51,918 nucleotides of DNA from Comamonadaceae bacterium (GTDB lineage Bacteria > Pseudomonadota > Gammaproteobacteria > Burkholderiales > Burkholderiaceae_C): NCBI GenBank assembly GCA_947450675.1, contig CANFWI010000020.1, forward strand, positions 1-51,918, written 5' to 3'. Under the pieces are notes generated by a model that was given only the letters and a program-made list of their open reading frames with translations, had not been told where the DNA came from and searched no databases. Shown piece by piece: positions 31,702 through 44,062 of this stretch (position 1 is the first letter of the stretch; the number at the start of each line of letters is the position of its first letter). Position numbers and translations under genes: made by a program.

Positions 31702-34059
31702 ATGACCCCCAACGCCCTTACGCCCAATAACTTGCTGGGTTTGCCTTCTGATTGGCGCGAGCAGGGTGTTTTGCAGGTTCATCCTGATGAAAACGTTTCA
31801 ACTAGCTTAGAAGTTGACCTGAACGACAATTTAAATTTCGTTAAAACTTGCCTGATTTTGACCGATCAACGGGTCATCTCTGGCGAATTGACGCAAAAAA
31901 ACTGGTCTTCTTGGCCGTTTCAGCCTCTGCAAACCTTGGTATTGAGCGATCACGCCGGTGTTGGCACTTTGTCTTTGCACGCGAACGGCCAGCGTTTGGC
32001 GGTTTGGCGCTTCACTTTGGGACGCCTGCCGGCGGTGTTGCGCTTCAAAACACAGTTTGATGAGTTGCACAAAGCCGCATCTCCGAATGAGCTCAACGCC
32101 ACGCCAACTGAACTGGCGCAAGATGTGTTGCTGGACGACATTTGCCCGGTCTGCCAAAGCCCGATCGACGTTGCCGAGGACGACTGTCCGGTTTGCGCTG
32201 AAAAAGAACACCGACCCACCTCGACCTTGACGCTGTTCAAATTGTGGCGTTTTGCGCGGCCCTACCAAGGCCAGTTGCTACTGGGTTTTGTGTTGACCTT
32301 GGCCGCCACGGCCGCCACTTTGGTGCCGCCTTACTTGACCATGCCTTTGATGGATGAGGTCTTGATCCCTTACCAAAACGGCGCGCATATCGACCCCCTC
32401 ACCGTGTCATGGTATTTGCTGGGTTTGTTGGGTTCGGCCTTTGTGGCTTGGGGCTTGGGTTGGATCAAGACCTATATCTTGTCCTTGGTTTCTGAGCGGA
32501 TTGGCGCAGATTTGCGGACCACCACGTACGAGCACTTGATGAAGTTGTCGCTCGAGTATTTTGGTGGCCGGCGCACGGGCGATTTGATCGCCAGGATTGG
32601 CAGCGAAACCGACCGCATCAACGTCTTTTTGTCTTTGCACTTGTTGGACTTCGCCACCGACGTGCTGATGATTTTGATGACCGCCATCATCTTGTTTTTC
32701 ATCAACCCGGCCTTGGCCTTGGTGACGCTGCTGCCCTTGCCCTTCATTGGCTGGTTGATCCATATCGTGCGTGAGCGTTTGCGCACCGGTTTTGAAAAGA
32801 TTGACCGGGTCTGGTCCGAGGTGACCAACGTCTTGGCCGACACCATTCCGGGGATTCGGGTGGTCAAAGCCTTTGCCCAAGAAGACCGCGAAGCACAGCG
32901 CTTCAACGACGCCAACAAACACAACTTGGCGGTCAATGACCGCTTGAACCGGGTCTGGTCTTTGTTCGGACCGACCATCACCTTCGTGACTGAAATCGGT
33001 TTGTTGGTGGTCTGGGCCTTTGGTATTTGGCTGGTCTCTAAAAATGAAATAACGGTCGGTGTGCTGACCGCTTTCTTGGCCTACATCGGGCGTTTTTACG
33101 CGCGCCTTGACTCAATGAGCCGAATCGTCTCAAGCACCCAGAAAGCCGCGTCGGGTGCCAAGCGGATCTTTGAAATACTGGACCATGTTTCCAGTGTGCC
33201 GGAGCCTAAAAATCCGTTGCCCATGCCGGAAGTGCAAGGGCGCCTGACCTTGTCGAATGCCGATTTCAGGTATGGCAATCGCGCCGTGATTCGCCACTTA
33301 AGTCTGGACATTCAGCCGGGCGAAATGATCGGTCTGGTCGGCCACAGCGGCTCTGGCAAGAGCACCTTGGTGAATTTGATTTGCCGTTTCTACGATGTCA
33401 CCGAGGGCAGCATTGCGCTAGATGGGATCGACATTCGGCAGTTCGGTGTCAGTGATTACCGCCGCAATATCGGTCTGGTGTTGCAAGAACCATTTTTGTT
33501 TTTTGGCACGGTGTCTGACAACATTTCTTACGGCAAACCGAATGCGTCACGGCAAGAGATCGTGGCGGCGGCGCGCGCGGCCCATGCGCACGAATTTATT
33601 TTGCGCATGCCGCAAGGCTACGACTCTTTGGTCGGCGAGCGCGGTCAGGGCTTGTCGGGCGGCGAACGTCAACGCATCTCGATTGCCCGGGCGCTGTTGA
33701 TCAACCCACGCATTTTGATTTTGGACGAAGCCACCTCGTCGGTGGACACCGAAACCGAAAAAGAAATTCAAACGGCCTTGGACAATCTGGTGCGCGGACG
33801 CACCACCATTGCAATTGCCCACCGCTTGTCGACCTTGCGCAAAGCCGACCGTTTGGTGGTGATGGACAAAGGCCAAATTGTGGAAGTTGGCCCACACGAC
33901 GAGTTGATTGCCGCGAAAGGTGCTTACTGGCGCTTGTACGAAGCACAGCAGCGCCAAGCCGAAGCGGAAGGCGCTGTGTTGCGCGAATTACCGATCGTCG
34001 AAGCTGCGCCATTGAGCGTGCCCGTGGCTGTGCCACACAGCGCAAAGGATGTTTTGTGA
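31702..34059 (+). CDS. Cyanophycin-associated ABC transporter (fused permease/ATPase)
   Basis: This 785-aa exporter-type half-transporter is expected to dimerise. Residues 1-185 form an extra cytoplasmic domain with a four-cysteine zinc-ribbon-like motif (C148-x2-C151 and C162-x2-C165). Six transmembrane helices follow (about 195-475), then an ATPase with GHSGSGKST (Walker A), LSGGERQ (signature) and ILILDEATSSVD (Walker B). It is divergent from the two cyanophycin synthetases and coupled to a DUF1854 gene, an arrangement recurrent in cyanophycin-making proteobacteria. The substrate is not known. Export or uptake of Asp/Arg-related compounds is only a guess. Confidence 0.88.
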   Translation: MTPNALTPNNLLGLPSDWREQGVLQVHPDENVSTSLEVDLNDNLNFVKTCLILTDQRVISGELTQKNWSSWPFQPLQTLVLSDHAGVGTLSLHANGQRLAVWRFTLGRLPAVLRFKTQFDELHKAASPNELNATPTELAQDVLLDDICPVCQSPIDVAEDDCPVCAEKEHRPTSTLTLFKLWRFARPYQGQLLLGFVLTLAATAATLVPPYLTMPLMDEVLIPYQNGAHIDPLTVSWYLLGLLGSAFVAWGLGWIKTYILSLVSERIGADLRTTTYEHLMKLSLEYFGGRRTGDLIARIGSETDRINVFLSLHLLDFATDVLMILMTAIILFFINPALALVTLLPLPFIGWLIHIVRERLRTGFEKIDRVWSEVTNVLADTIPGIRVVKAFAQEDREAQRFNDANKHNLAVNDRLNRVWSLFGPTITFVTEIGLLVVWAFGIWLVSKNEITVGVLTAFLAYIGRFYARLDSMSRIVSSTQKAASGAKRIFEILDHVSSVPEPKNPLPMPEVQGRLTLSNADFRYGNRAVIRHLSLDIQPGEMIGLVGHSGSGKSTLVNLICRFYDVTEGSIALDGIDIRQFGVSDYRRNIGLVLQEPFLFFGTVSDNISYGKPNASRQEIVAAARAAHAHEFILRMPQGYDSLVGERGQGLSGGERQRISIARALLINPRILILDEATSSVDTETEKEIQTALDNLVRGRTTIAIAHRLSTLRKADRLVVMDKGQIVEVGPHDELIAAKGAYWRLYEAQQRQAEAEGAVLRELPIVEAAPLSVPVAVPHSAKDVL

Positions 34060-34526
34060 GCACGCTGAATTTTGAATTTGACTGCGATGCGGCCGGCCAC
34101 TGGTTTTATGTCTCGGGCCAAGGCGTGCGCCATGAGCAGGTCATCGCTGTCCGGGCGTTTCCCGTGGCCGCGCCTGATGAAGGCGTGGCCTTGGTGGATG
34201 CCGAAGGCCATGAGCTGCTGTGGATCGCGACTTTGGATGACTTGTCCGCCGCCTTGCGTGACAACGTGCTGCGGGCCTTGACCCAGCGCGAGTTCATGCC
34301 GCGCATCTTGAAACTGAATGGTGTCAGCCGTGTTGTGGCGCCCTCCACCTGGGACATCGAAACCGACCGCGGCAACACCAGCTTGGAGCTCAAAGGCGAG
34401 GAAGACATCCGCCGTTTGTCGGCCACGGTGTTGCTCGTCACGGACAGCCACGGCGTGCAATTTTTGATTCGCGATCTGGCCCAGATGGACCGGCATTCAC
34501 GCAAGTTGCTGGATCGGTTTCTGTAA
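34056..34526 (+). CDS. Cyanophycin-associated DUF1854 protein
   Basis: A 156-aa cytoplasmic protein. The GTG start at 34056 overlaps the transporter's TGA (GTGA), giving tight translational coupling. The region from NVLRALTQREFMPRILKLNG to DSHGVQFLIRDLAQMDRHSRKLL matches the DUF1854 pattern I know from genes beside this type of ABC transporter. No catalytic motif is apparent. A regulatory or accessory subunit of the transporter is the most economical inference. Confidence 0.8.
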   Translation: MSTLNFEFDCDAAGHWFYVSGQGVRHEQVIAVRAFPVAAPDEGVALVDAEGHELLWIATLDDLSAALRDNVLRALTQREFMPRILKLNGVSRVVAPSTWDIETDRGNTSLELKGEEDIRRLSATVLLVTDSHGVQFLIRDLAQMDRHSRKLLDRFL

Positions 34527-34531
34527 GGGCC

Positions 34532-35743
34532 GTGATCCGCCGTATTGCGCACCTCGACATGGACGCTTTTTTTGCGTCCATCGAGTTGCTGCGCTACCCC
34601 CAGCTGAAGGGCCTGCCGGTGGTCATTGGCGGCGGTCGCCGTCGGGTTGACGACGCCTTACTACAAGCTCAAGACGAACGCGCACTGCGTTTCATTCCGG
34701 TCGACGACTTTCCCCGGCTCAAAGACTATGTGGGGCGCGGCGTCATCACCACGGCAACCTATGCTGCTCGGCAGTTCGGGGTGGGTTCAGCGATGGGCAT
34801 GATGAAAGCCGCCAAGCTCTGCCCAGATGCGATTGTCTTGCCGGTGGATTTTGACGAAGTACGCAAATACTCGCGGGCCTTCAAGGAGGCGATTCGGGAA
34901 GTCGCGCCGTTGGTAGAAGACCGCGGCATTGACGAGGTCTACATCGACTTCACCGACGTGCCCGGTGGTCAGCGTGACGGCGGCCGGTCGCTGGCGCGCC
35001 TGCTTCAGCGCAGCATTCTGGAGAAGACCGGCCTGACGTGCTCCATCGGCGTCGCGCCGAACAAACTCATCGCAAAAATGGCCAGCGAGTTCAACAAGCC
35101 GAACGGCATTTCGATTGTTCAGGAAACCGACCTGCAAAGCATGATCTGGCCGCTGGCCTGTCGCAAGATCAACGGCATTGGGCCGAAGTCGGATGCCAAG
35201 CTGGCCGCGTTGAACATCCACACGATTGGCGAGATGGCGGCCCAAGAGATCGGCTGGCTGATCGACCACTTTGGGCAAGCCACCGGGGCTTGGATGCACG
35301 ACGCGGCTTGGGGTCGCGACACGCGGCCGGTGGTGACTGAAAGCGAGCCCGTGTCGATGAGCCGTGAGACGACGTTTGAGCGCGACCTGCACGCGGTGCG
35401 CGACAAGGCCGAGCTGGGTGCTGTCTTCACGCGGCTGTGTGAGAAGGTGGCCGAAGACCTGCAGCGCAAAGGTTACGTGGGCAAGACCATCGGCATCAAG
35501 CTGCGCTATGACAACTTTCAAAGTGTCACGCGCGAACAGACGCTGACGCACTACACGGCCGATGCCACAACCATTCGGCAGACCGCTGGCTTGGCGCTCA
35601 AGCGTGTTCCCTTGACTCAAAAATTGCGGCTGCTGGGCGTTCGCGTCGGTGCTTTGTTGAAGGCTGAAGACGCCACGTTGCCGGCTTCAACGGGTCAGGT
35701 CGCCGAAGAGCCTGCGCAGCCCTTCATGGACCAGCTGTTTTAA
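34532..35743 (+). CDS. dinB: DNA polymerase IV (Y-family)
   Basis: This 403-aa error-prone translesion polymerase has the palm motifs HLDMDAFFAS (metal ligand D9) and DRGIDEVYIDF with the adjacent acidic pair. The fingers/thumb region CSIGVAPNKLIAKMASEFNKP and the helix-hairpin-helix KINGIGPKSDAKL are clear. It ends QPFMDQLF, which may serve as a beta-clamp binding peptide. It starts at GTG 34532, 8 bases after the ribosome binding sequence AAGGG that ends the previous gene. It is probably read through from the cyanophycin transporter genes; no LexA box was recognised upstream. Confidence 0.93.
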   Translation: MIRRIAHLDMDAFFASIELLRYPQLKGLPVVIGGGRRRVDDALLQAQDERALRFIPVDDFPRLKDYVGRGVITTATYAARQFGVGSAMGMMKAAKLCPDAIVLPVDFDEVRKYSRAFKEAIREVAPLVEDRGIDEVYIDFTDVPGGQRDGGRSLARLLQRSILEKTGLTCSIGVAPNKLIAKMASEFNKPNGISIVQETDLQSMIWPLACRKINGIGPKSDAKLAALNIHTIGEMAAQEIGWLIDHFGQATGAWMHDAAWGRDTRPVVTESEPVSMSRETTFERDLHAVRDKAELGAVFTRLCEKVAEDLQRKGYVGKTIGIKLRYDNFQSVTREQTLTHYTADATTIRQTAGLALKRVPLTQKLRLLGVRVGALLKAEDATLPASTGQVAEEPAQPFMDQLF

Positions 35744-35750
35744 AGCTTGT

Positions 35751-36614
35751 TCATTGGCGCGCAGTCCGCACAGCGGGCGGCAGCGCCTGCGGGTAACTGG
35801 TGCGAAACGGATTGATGTCCAAACCACCGCGCCGCGTGTAGCGAGCATAAACAGCCAGCTTGGCCGGTTTGCAGCGACGCCAGATGTCCATGAATATCCG
35901 CTCGACGCACTGTTCATGAAACTCGTTGTGGTTGCGAAAACTCACCAGGTATTGCAGCAGACCTTCTTGGTCAATAGGCGGGCCGGTGTAGCTGATTTGC
36001 ACGCTGCCCCAATCCGGCTGGCCGGTCACCAAGCAATTGCTTTTGAGCAAGTGGCTGGTCAGCACTTCGGTCACCGACATTTCGTCGACATCGGCGGTCA
36101 ACAGATCAGGCGCTGGCGTGTAGCGCGTGCACTCGACGTCGAGCCGGTCGAGATTCAGACCGTCGAGCTCTTGCAGTGGTTCACGGTCAAACAGGTCGGG
36201 CAGCAGCAGCTTGACACCAATCGAGGGCGGGGCGCTTGCCGTTGCTGGCAGCACCGCACCGCGCCAAGCGGCTTCACTGAGGTCGCGCCTGAGCAGCGCC
36301 AACACCTCGTTGGCGTCGGCGAAGCGGCTGTTGTTGAAGCTGTTCAAGTAGAGCTTGAAGGACTTGCTCTCAATGATGTTGGGCGTTTCGCACGGCACCA
36401 CCACTTGCGCCAGCGCCACCTGCGGTTTGCCGCGCAAGTTGAGCCAACTGAGCTCATAGGCCGTCCACATGTCGGCCCCAAAAAAAGGCGCTTGCGCGGC
36501 GACGCCGATCTCTTGTCGTTTGACGGCGCGGGCGATCGGAAACAGCAGCGATGCGTTGTATTCATCCGCATAGGCAGAGGCTTTGCCCAACTGGGATTGT
36601 TCAGGGGAGTTCAT
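35751..36614 (-). CDS. queF: NADPH-dependent 7-cyano-7-deazaguanine reductase
   Basis: This 287-aa long-form (type II) QueF reduces preQ0 to preQ1 in queuosine synthesis. The signature [17 protein letters not shown] (83-99), the catalytic C194 ([15 protein letters not shown]) and the following D201 are present. Length matches the two-domain enzyme. No other que gene is adjacent. It is followed upstream (same strand, 8 bases) by the dioxygenase gene, suggesting co-transcription without an obvious metabolic link. Confidence 0.95.
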   Translation of the reverse strand: MNSPEQSQLGKASAYADEYNASLLFPIARAVKRQEIGVAAQAPFFGADMWTAYELSWLNLRGKPQVALAQVVVPCETPNIIESKSFKLYLNSFNNSRFADANEVLALLRRDLSEAAWRGAVLPATASAPPSIGVKLLLPDLFDREPLQELDGLNLDRLDVECTRYTPAPDLLTADVDEMSVTEVLTSHLLKSNCLVTGQPDWGSVQISYTGPPIDQEGLLQYLVSFRNHNEFHEQCVERIFMDIWRRCKPAKLAVYARYTRRGGLDINPFRTSYPQALPPAVRTARQ

Positions 36615-36622
36615 GGTGTGTT

Positions 36623-37486
36623 TTAAATAAATTCGCGTTCACGCAGCCATTTGGTGGCGATCCACTTTTCGCCGCTGACCACCGGCGCGCCACCATGCAG
36701 CGTTCGGCTCACCGGGTGCGGCTGGCTGTAGCTGAAAAAAACGGCGTTGCCGCACTTGGGCACGACCGCCAAAGCCACGTCAGGAAAGACAGTGGCACCG
36801 CCAGCCTCGGGCTCGTTCAGATACATCACCAGTGTGGCCACGCGCTGACCGCCACGTTGCAAAATGCTCGCCGTGCCTGGCTCAGCAGGGTCAAAATAAT
36901 CATAGTGGGGAAGGTACTCGGCACCGGGGCCGTAGCGCAGCACTTGCAAGCCTTCGCCGTTGTGCACCGGCCAGCCGAGCAGCGCGCCAATCCGCGCTTC
37001 AATGCGGCTGATGAGCTCGCTCTCGCCGCGTTCAAAAAACATGCCTTCGCTGGTCCGCGCCTGGTTGGTTTCTTCGCCGCCGGTTTTCACATCAACCGTG
37101 AGCGAGCGCGACATGCGCGTCGCGGCTGCTGCTATCAGCGCTTGGCATTCTTCTCGGCTCAGCAGCCCTTCCAGCACCAGCAGCGGTGGGTCTTGCAGCA
37201 CCGTGATGGCGTTGACTTGCCGATCGCCAGCGTTCAGCGCCAAGCGCTCACCCGCGTGCGCTGGCCAAGGCACCGACAGCGGCAAGGGCATCGCGTCTGG
37301 CATCACCACGACCGGCATGGCCAGCAGGTGCCGGGCCGCGGCATCATTCCAACCGGCGTCGATCAGCGACTTCAGCAGCTGATCCGGACCAAAGCCTGCG
37401 GCTCGCTGCTCGGCCAGCCACACACTCACGGCGGGTGTGATGTCTTGCTCGAAGTTGTGGCTTGCAAAGGCGTTGGTGTGGCTCAC
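36623..37486 (-). CDS. 2-oxoglutarate/Fe(II) dioxygenase, prolyl 4-hydroxylase-like
   Basis: A 287-aa protein. The C-terminal P4Hc domain (about 100-285) has the iron ligands H194-x-D196 (HYDYFDP) and H264, plus a 2-oxoglutarate-binding K274. The first 90 residues form an extra N-terminal region ([21 protein letters not shown]) resembling a short helical domain. GTG start at 37486 with AAGGAG 8 bases before. It hydroxylates an unknown protein or peptide, possibly a proline residue. It lies 8 bases upstream of queF. Confidence 0.88.
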   Translation of the reverse strand: MSHTNAFASHNFEQDITPAVSVWLAEQRAAGFGPDQLLKSLIDAGWNDAAARHLLAMPVVVMPDAMPLPLSVPWPAHAGERLALNAGDRQVNAITVLQDPPLLVLEGLLSREECQALIAAAATRMSRSLTVDVKTGGEETNQARTSEGMFFERGESELISRIEARIGALLGWPVHNGEGLQVLRYGPGAEYLPHYDYFDPAEPGTASILQRGGQRVATLVMYLNEPEAGGATVFPDVALAVVPKCGNAVFFSYSQPHPVSRTLHGGAPVVSGEKWIATKWLREREFI

Positions 37487-37522
37487 GGGGAAGCTCCTTG
37501 AGATCCGGGTGGATCAGCTAAT

Positions 37523-38299
37523 TCACTGGGCTGTTTGGCGACGAAACACCAGACGGTCGGGCTCGGACACGTCGGGTGAAAAGTCATAGCCCTCAAGATT
37601 AAAGGATTCCAGTTTTTTCACACTCTCCAGCTTGTTTTCAATCGCGTAGCGCACCATCAAACCGCGCGCGCGTTTGGCCATGAAGCTGATGATCTTGTAC
37701 TGGCCGGCTTTGAGTTCTTGAAACACGCAAGTCACGACGCGGGGTTTCAAGGCCTTGCGGTCAACTACTTTGAAATACTCTTCGCTGGCGAGATTGACCA
37801 CCACTGGCGAGGTGTCGGCGGCCGCGCGTTCATTCAGGTAATTGGCGATCTCGCTCCCCCAAAATTGGTACAGGTTCTTGCCACGTGCAGTGGCCAGCGC
37901 GGTGCCCATTTCAAGCCGATAGGGCTGCATCCAGTCCAGCGGCCGAAGCACGCCATAGAGTCCGCTCAAGATGCAGACATGCGCTTGCGCCCACTGCAAG
38001 TCGGGCTCGTTCAAGGTCTTGGCATTCAGCCCTTCGTAGACATCGCCGTTGAAGGCCAGCGCCGCCTGCTTGGAGTTGTTGGCGGTGAACTTCGGCGACC
38101 ATGCCTCGTAGCGCGCCACGTTGAGGCCAGACAACTTGTCCGAGAGCTTCATCAAGCCACTGATTTGCTGCGGTGACTTTGTCTTCAACACCTCGATCAA
38201 CTCGGCCGACTGCCGCGTGAAAAGCGGCTGCGTGTGGCTGGCCACATGCGCCGGCGTGTCGTAATCAAGGGCTTTGGCGGGGGAAAGAAGAAACAGCAT
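37523..38299 (-). CDS. yaaA: Peroxide stress protein YaaA
   Basis: A 258-aa DUF328/YaaA protein with MLFLLSPAKALDYDTP at the start and the conserved HVCILSGLYGVLRPLDWMQPYRLEMGT core, plus NLASEEYFKVV. The E. coli homologue limits free iron and protects DNA and protein under hydrogen peroxide stress. The length is typical. It stands in line with queF and the dioxygenase on the same strand but has its own gap on both sides. Confidence 0.93.
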   Translation of the reverse strand: MLFLLSPAKALDYDTPAHVASHTQPLFTRQSAELIEVLKTKSPQQISGLMKLSDKLSGLNVARYEAWSPKFTANNSKQAALAFNGDVYEGLNAKTLNEPDLQWAQAHVCILSGLYGVLRPLDWMQPYRLEMGTALATARGKNLYQFWGSEIANYLNERAAADTSPVVVNLASEEYFKVVDRKALKPRVVTCVFQELKAGQYKIISFMAKRARGLMVRYAIENKLESVKKLESFNLEGYDFSPDVSEPDRLVFRRQTAQ

Positions 38300-38335
38300 G
38301 GACAGTAGGATGTGGGTGCAGACGAAGCCCTGACT

Positions 38336-39490
38336 TTACGCTGTCGGAAATGTCCCCGGCAACAAAATACTTTGGTCGACGTTTTGAATATCGGTGCGGC
38401 CACAAAATGCCATCGTGATGTCGAGTTCTTTGTGGATGATTTGCAGCGCTTTGCTGACGCCGGCTTCGCCCATCGCCCCCAAGCCGTAGACCATGGCCCG
38501 GCCGATCAAGGTGCCGCGCGCGCCCAAGGCCCAGGCCTTGAGGACGTCTTGGCCGGAACGGATGCCGCCGTCCATCCAGACTTCGATGTCTGAGCCAACC
38601 GCGGCGACGATGGCGGGCAACGCCTCAATGCTGGACTGCGCGCCGTCGAGCTGCCTGCCGCCATGGTTGCTGACGACGATGGCGTCGGCACCACTTTGCA
38701 CGGCGAACTTGGCGTCTTCAACGTCTTGGATGCCTTTGAGAATCAGTTTGCCGCCCCAGCGCTCTTTGACCCAGGCCACGTCGGCCCAAGACAAGGTCGG
38801 GTCAAACTGTTCGTTGGTCCAAGCTGACAGCGAGTTCATGTCACTCACGCCTTTGACATGGCCCACCAAGTTGCCAAAGGTGTGCCGGCGCGTGCCCGCC
38901 ATGCCGAGGCACCAGCGCGGTTTGGTCATCAGGTTGATGATGTTGGCGAGCGTTGGTTTGGGTGGCGCAGTCAGGCCGTTTTTCAAGTCCTTGTGGCGCT
39001 GACCGATGACTTGCAAGTCAAGCGTCAAGACCAAGGCGGTGCAACCGGCTTTGCGGGTGCGCTCAATCATGGCGGCCATGGCGTCACGGTCACGCATCAT
39101 GTACAGCTGGTACCAAAAAGGGGCTTGGGTGTTGGCCGCAATGTCTTCTATCGAGCAAATGCTCATGGTCGACAAAATAAAGGGAATGCCGAATTTCTCA
39201 GCCGCCTTGGCGGCTTTGATTTCACCATCGGCATGCTGCATGCCGGTCAGCCCCACCGGCGCAATCGCCACTGGCATCTTGACGTTGATGCCTACCATTT
39301 TTGTGGCGGTGCTGCGGTTTTCCATGTTGACAGCGACGCGCTGGCGCAGCTTGATTTTTTGGAAATCGGTTTCGTTGGCGCGGTAAGTGCCCTCCGTCCA
39401 TGAGCCCGAGTCGGCGTAGTCGTAAAACATGCGGGGGACGCGCTTTTCAGCCAGAACGCGCAAGTCTTCAATGTTGGTGATCACGGGCAT
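38336..39490 (-). CDS. FMN-dependent alpha-hydroxy acid dehydrogenase (LldD-like)
   Basis: A 384-aa TIM-barrel flavoenzyme of the L-lactate dehydrogenase / glycolate oxidase family. It shows RVPRMFYDYADSGSW at the start, the barrel motif LILKGIQDVEDAK with its FMN-binding lysine, the catalytic SNHGGRQLDG and the C-terminal DGGIRSGQDVLKAWALGA. It most likely oxidises L-lactate into the respiratory chain as LldD, but substrate preference is not certain from sequence. ATG 39490 follows AAGGAAACC. There is no lldP or lldR beside it, so it is an isolated gene. Confidence 0.9.
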   Translation of the reverse strand: MPVITNIEDLRVLAEKRVPRMFYDYADSGSWTEGTYRANETDFQKIKLRQRVAVNMENRSTATKMVGINVKMPVAIAPVGLTGMQHADGEIKAAKAAEKFGIPFILSTMSICSIEDIAANTQAPFWYQLYMMRDRDAMAAMIERTRKAGCTALVLTLDLQVIGQRHKDLKNGLTAPPKPTLANIINLMTKPRWCLGMAGTRRHTFGNLVGHVKGVSDMNSLSAWTNEQFDPTLSWADVAWVKERWGGKLILKGIQDVEDAKFAVQSGADAIVVSNHGGRQLDGAQSSIEALPAIVAAVGSDIEVWMDGGIRSGQDVLKAWALGARGTLIGRAMVYGLGAMGEAGVSKALQIIHKELDITMAFCGRTDIQNVDQSILLPGTFPTA

Positions 39491-39598
39491 GGTTCTGGTT
39501 TCCTTGTGGTTGTCTCAGATGCGCTTGTCATTTCGATGGCCGCCCATGCAGCCTCTGCCGTCACTGCGAGCGAAGCGCGGCAGTCCATGGCGCTTGCC

Positions 39599-41008
<1,410 letters not shown>

Positions 41009-41138
41009 GAAAGAACTTTCAAGGCCACGCTTGTCTAGGTGGGCAAGCGAGCGGGAGCAATGCAATGGGGACCTTGCACCAGCCAAGCCGATGCAAGTCA
41101 AGCTGCCGATTTTATCTGGCCCCAGCGCCCTCGCATCA

Positions 41139-43991
41139 TTAACCGGTATTGCGCAAGCCCGCCGCAATGCCGTTGATGGAGATATGGATGCCGCGCTGCA
41201 CGCGTTCGTCGGCTTTGCCCTCGCGGTAGCGCCGGATCAATTCAACCTGCAAGTGGTGCAGCGGGTCGATGTACGGGAAGCGATGGCGGATGGAGCGCTG
41301 CAAGCCTGTGTTGCCCGCCAGCCGCTGCTTGTCGCCGGTGATCTGGCTGAGCGCATCAGCGGTGCGCTGCCACTCGGCTTCAATCGCCGTGAAGATTTTT
41401 TTGCGCAGCCGCGCATCGCCCACCAGCTCGGCGTAACGCGAGGCCAGTGCCAGATCGCTCTTGGCCAGCACCATGTCCATGGTGCTGAGCAGGGTCCGAA
41501 AGAAGGGCCATTGCTTGTACATTTTTTGCAGCACGGCGAGGTTTTCTTTGCGGGATTTCGGATTTTTCGGACTTTTTGTGCCGCCGTCTAACCATTGCTC
41601 GACCGCCGAACCAAAGCCATACCAGCCGGGCAAGGCCAAGCGGCACTGGCCCCAACTGAAGCCCCAAGGAATGGCGCGCAAGTCTTCAATCTTTTGCGTG
41701 GCCTTGCGCGACGCCGGGCGTGAGCCGATGTTGAGTTCGGCGATTTCGCGGATCGGTGTTGAGCTGAAAAAGTAGTCGGTGAAGCCCGGGGTCTCGTAGA
41801 CCAGCGCGCGGTAGGCGGCCATGCTGGCGGCAGACAACAGGCTGGCGGCGTCCAGAAAAGCCTGGCTGGCCGGCTTGGTCGGTTGCAGCAGGGTGGCTTC
41901 TAGGGTGGCGGCGACCAGGGTTTCGAGGTTGCGGCGGCCGATTTCTGGGTTGGCGTATTTGGAGCCAATCACTTCACCTTGCTCAGTCAGGCGAATTTGG
42001 CCGCGCACCGTGCCCGGCGGCTGGGCCAAAATCGCCTCGTAGCTGGGGCCGCCGCCACGGCCGACGGTGCCGCCACGACCATGAAACATGCGCAGCTGTA
42101 TGTTGTGGGACAGCGCCAGTTCGTCGAAGAGTTCAACCAGCGCCATCTCGGCCCGGTACAGCTCCCAGTTGCTGGTGAAAATACCGCCGTCTTTGTTGCT
42201 GTCAGAGTAGCCCAGCATGATGTCTTGCTCGGCGCCACTGCGCTGCACTTGCTTGGCGATGCCGGGCAAGTTGTAAAACTCGCGCATGATGGGCGCCGCA
42301 TTGCGCAGGTCTTCAATGGTTTCAAACAGCGGCACCACGATCAGGTCGTGCGTGGCATTCAGCGTGCCATGCATGAGACCGACTTCTTTTTGCAGCAACA
42401 GCACTTCGAGCAAGTCACTGACGGTTTCGGTGTGGCTGATGATGTAGTGCCGAATCGCCTCATGGCCGTAGCGCTGGCGGGCCCGCAAGGCGGCTTCAAA
42501 AATCGCTATTTCGCCGCGCGCCAAGTCTGAGTAGTCAGCCCCGATGACGCGCAGTGCGCGGGCGTCACCCAGCAGTTTCAGCAGCAGCGTGCGCTTGTCG
42601 GTTTCGCTCAAGCCCGCGTAATTCGACTCAAGGCGGGCCGTGGCCAGCAGTTCCGCCACGACCTCTTCGTGTTTGTCTGAGCTTTGACGCAAGTCGATGG
42701 TGGCCAGGTGAAAACCAAACACCTGAACCGCACGGATCAACGGGTGCAGGCGCTGCGTGACGAGCGCCGCGCCGTGGTGTGCCAGCAGCGAGGCTTCGAT
42801 GGTGCGCAGTTCGGCTAAAAAGTCGTCGGCTTTGGCGTAGGGGTTTTGCGGTGCCACGGCATGGCGTGCGGCGTCACCGCCGGTCAGTTCTTTGAGCGTG
42901 GCGGCGAGTCGGGCGTAGATGCCGGTGAGCGCGCGTCGATAGGGCTCGTCGACGCGGTGTTCATTGGTGTCGGGCGAGCTTTCAGCCAACGCTTGCATCG
43001 CCGGGCTGACCTTCACCAGCATGGCCGACACAGACAACTCGCCGCCTAAAAAATGCACCTCGGTGAGGTAGTGGCGCAGTGCCATGTCGGCTTGCCTGCT
43101 CAGCGCGTACTCCAGGGTTTCGGCGCTGACATTGGGGTTGCCATCGCGGTCACCGCCAATCCACTGACCCATGCGCAAAAAACTGTGCACGGCTTGGTTG
43201 CCGAGCTCGCGCTCAAGGTCAGCGTAGAGCTTGGGAATCTCGCGCAGAAAGGTGGCTTCGTAATAACTCAGTGCGTTCTCGATCTCGTCGGCCACCGTGA
43301 GTTTGGAAAAGCGCAGCAGGCGGGTTTGCCAGAGCTGCATCACGCGGGCGCGCAGCTGCGCTTCGTTGGCCGCGAGTTCGCGCGGGCTGAGCAGGTCTTT
43401 GGCAGCGTTGACAGCGGCGGCGCGGGCTTTGGTTTCGTCGCGGCTGGTGAGCAGCAGGGCAATACCGCGCTCGGCATCCAAAATGCTCTTGCGCTGAACT
43501 TCAGTCGGGTGCGCCGTCAGCACCGGCGAGACAAAACTTTTGGCCAGCGTTTGGGAAATGGTTTTGGACGAAATACCGGCCCAGCGCAGCCGCGCCAGCG
43601 CCACATCAATGCTGCCCTCTTGGGTGTCGCCAGCGCGCTCGTGGATGGCGCGGCGGCGAATGTGGTGCCGGTCTTCAGCCAGATTCGCCAGGTGGCTGAA
43701 ATAGGTGAAGGCGCGGATGACGCTGACGGTTTGCTCACCGCTCAGCCCTTTGAGCAGCTTTTTCAAGGCCTTGTCGGCCTCTGCATCGGAATCACGACGG
43801 AAGCTCACGGAGAGTTTGCGTACCTGCTCGATCAGCTCGTAGGCGGGCACGCCTTCTTGTTCGCGGATCACGTCGCCCAGAATGCGCCCAAGCAAGCGGA
43901 TGTCTTCAACCAGAGGCCGTTCGTTGTCTTTGTTGCGGGCGCTGGGTGCGGCTGGCGTTGAAGATGTTTTTGCCCGTGCTGAAGTCGCCAT
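41139..43991 (-). CDS. ppc: Phosphoenolpyruvate carboxylase
   Basis: A 950-aa anaplerotic enzyme making oxaloacetate from PEP and bicarbonate. The catalytic-His motif [13 protein letters not shown], the Gly-rich [15 protein letters not shown] loop and the C-terminal NTG end are all present. ATG 43991 is chosen because AGGG lies upstream at good spacing; in-frame ATGs at 44021 and 44078 are less likely because they enter the hemC leader. It is divergent from hemC, a conserved arrangement in Comamonadaceae and relatives. Confidence 0.96.
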   Translation of the reverse strand: MATSARAKTSSTPAAPSARNKDNERPLVEDIRLLGRILGDVIREQEGVPAYELIEQVRKLSVSFRRDSDAEADKALKKLLKGLSGEQTVSVIRAFTYFSHLANLAEDRHHIRRRAIHERAGDTQEGSIDVALARLRWAGISSKTISQTLAKSFVSPVLTAHPTEVQRKSILDAERGIALLLTSRDETKARAAAVNAAKDLLSPRELAANEAQLRARVMQLWQTRLLRFSKLTVADEIENALSYYEATFLREIPKLYADLERELGNQAVHSFLRMGQWIGGDRDGNPNVSAETLEYALSRQADMALRHYLTEVHFLGGELSVSAMLVKVSPAMQALAESSPDTNEHRVDEPYRRALTGIYARLAATLKELTGGDAARHAVAPQNPYAKADDFLAELRTIEASLLAHHGAALVTQRLHPLIRAVQVFGFHLATIDLRQSSDKHEEVVAELLATARLESNYAGLSETDKRTLLLKLLGDARALRVIGADYSDLARGEIAIFEAALRARQRYGHEAIRHYIISHTETVSDLLEVLLLQKEVGLMHGTLNATHDLIVVPLFETIEDLRNAAPIMREFYNLPGIAKQVQRSGAEQDIMLGYSDSNKDGGIFTSNWELYRAEMALVELFDELALSHNIQLRMFHGRGGTVGRGGGPSYEAILAQPPGTVRGQIRLTEQGEVIGSKYANPEIGRRNLETLVAATLEATLLQPTKPASQAFLDAASLLSAASMAAYRALVYETPGFTDYFFSSTPIREIAELNIGSRPASRKATQKIEDLRAIPWGFSWGQCRLALPGWYGFGSAVEQWLDGGTKSPKNPKSRKENLAVLQKMYKQWPFFRTLLSTMDMVLAKSDLALASRYAELVGDARLRKKIFTAIEAEWQRTADALSQITGDKQRLAGNTGLQRSIRHRFPYIDPLHHLQVELIRRYREGKADERVQRGIHISINGIAAGLRNTG

Positions 43992-44062
43992 GTCGCCGCC
44001 CTGTTGTACGAAAGGCTGCATGCTAGCATTCACGCCATTGAAAGATAACGAGGCAGTTACCA

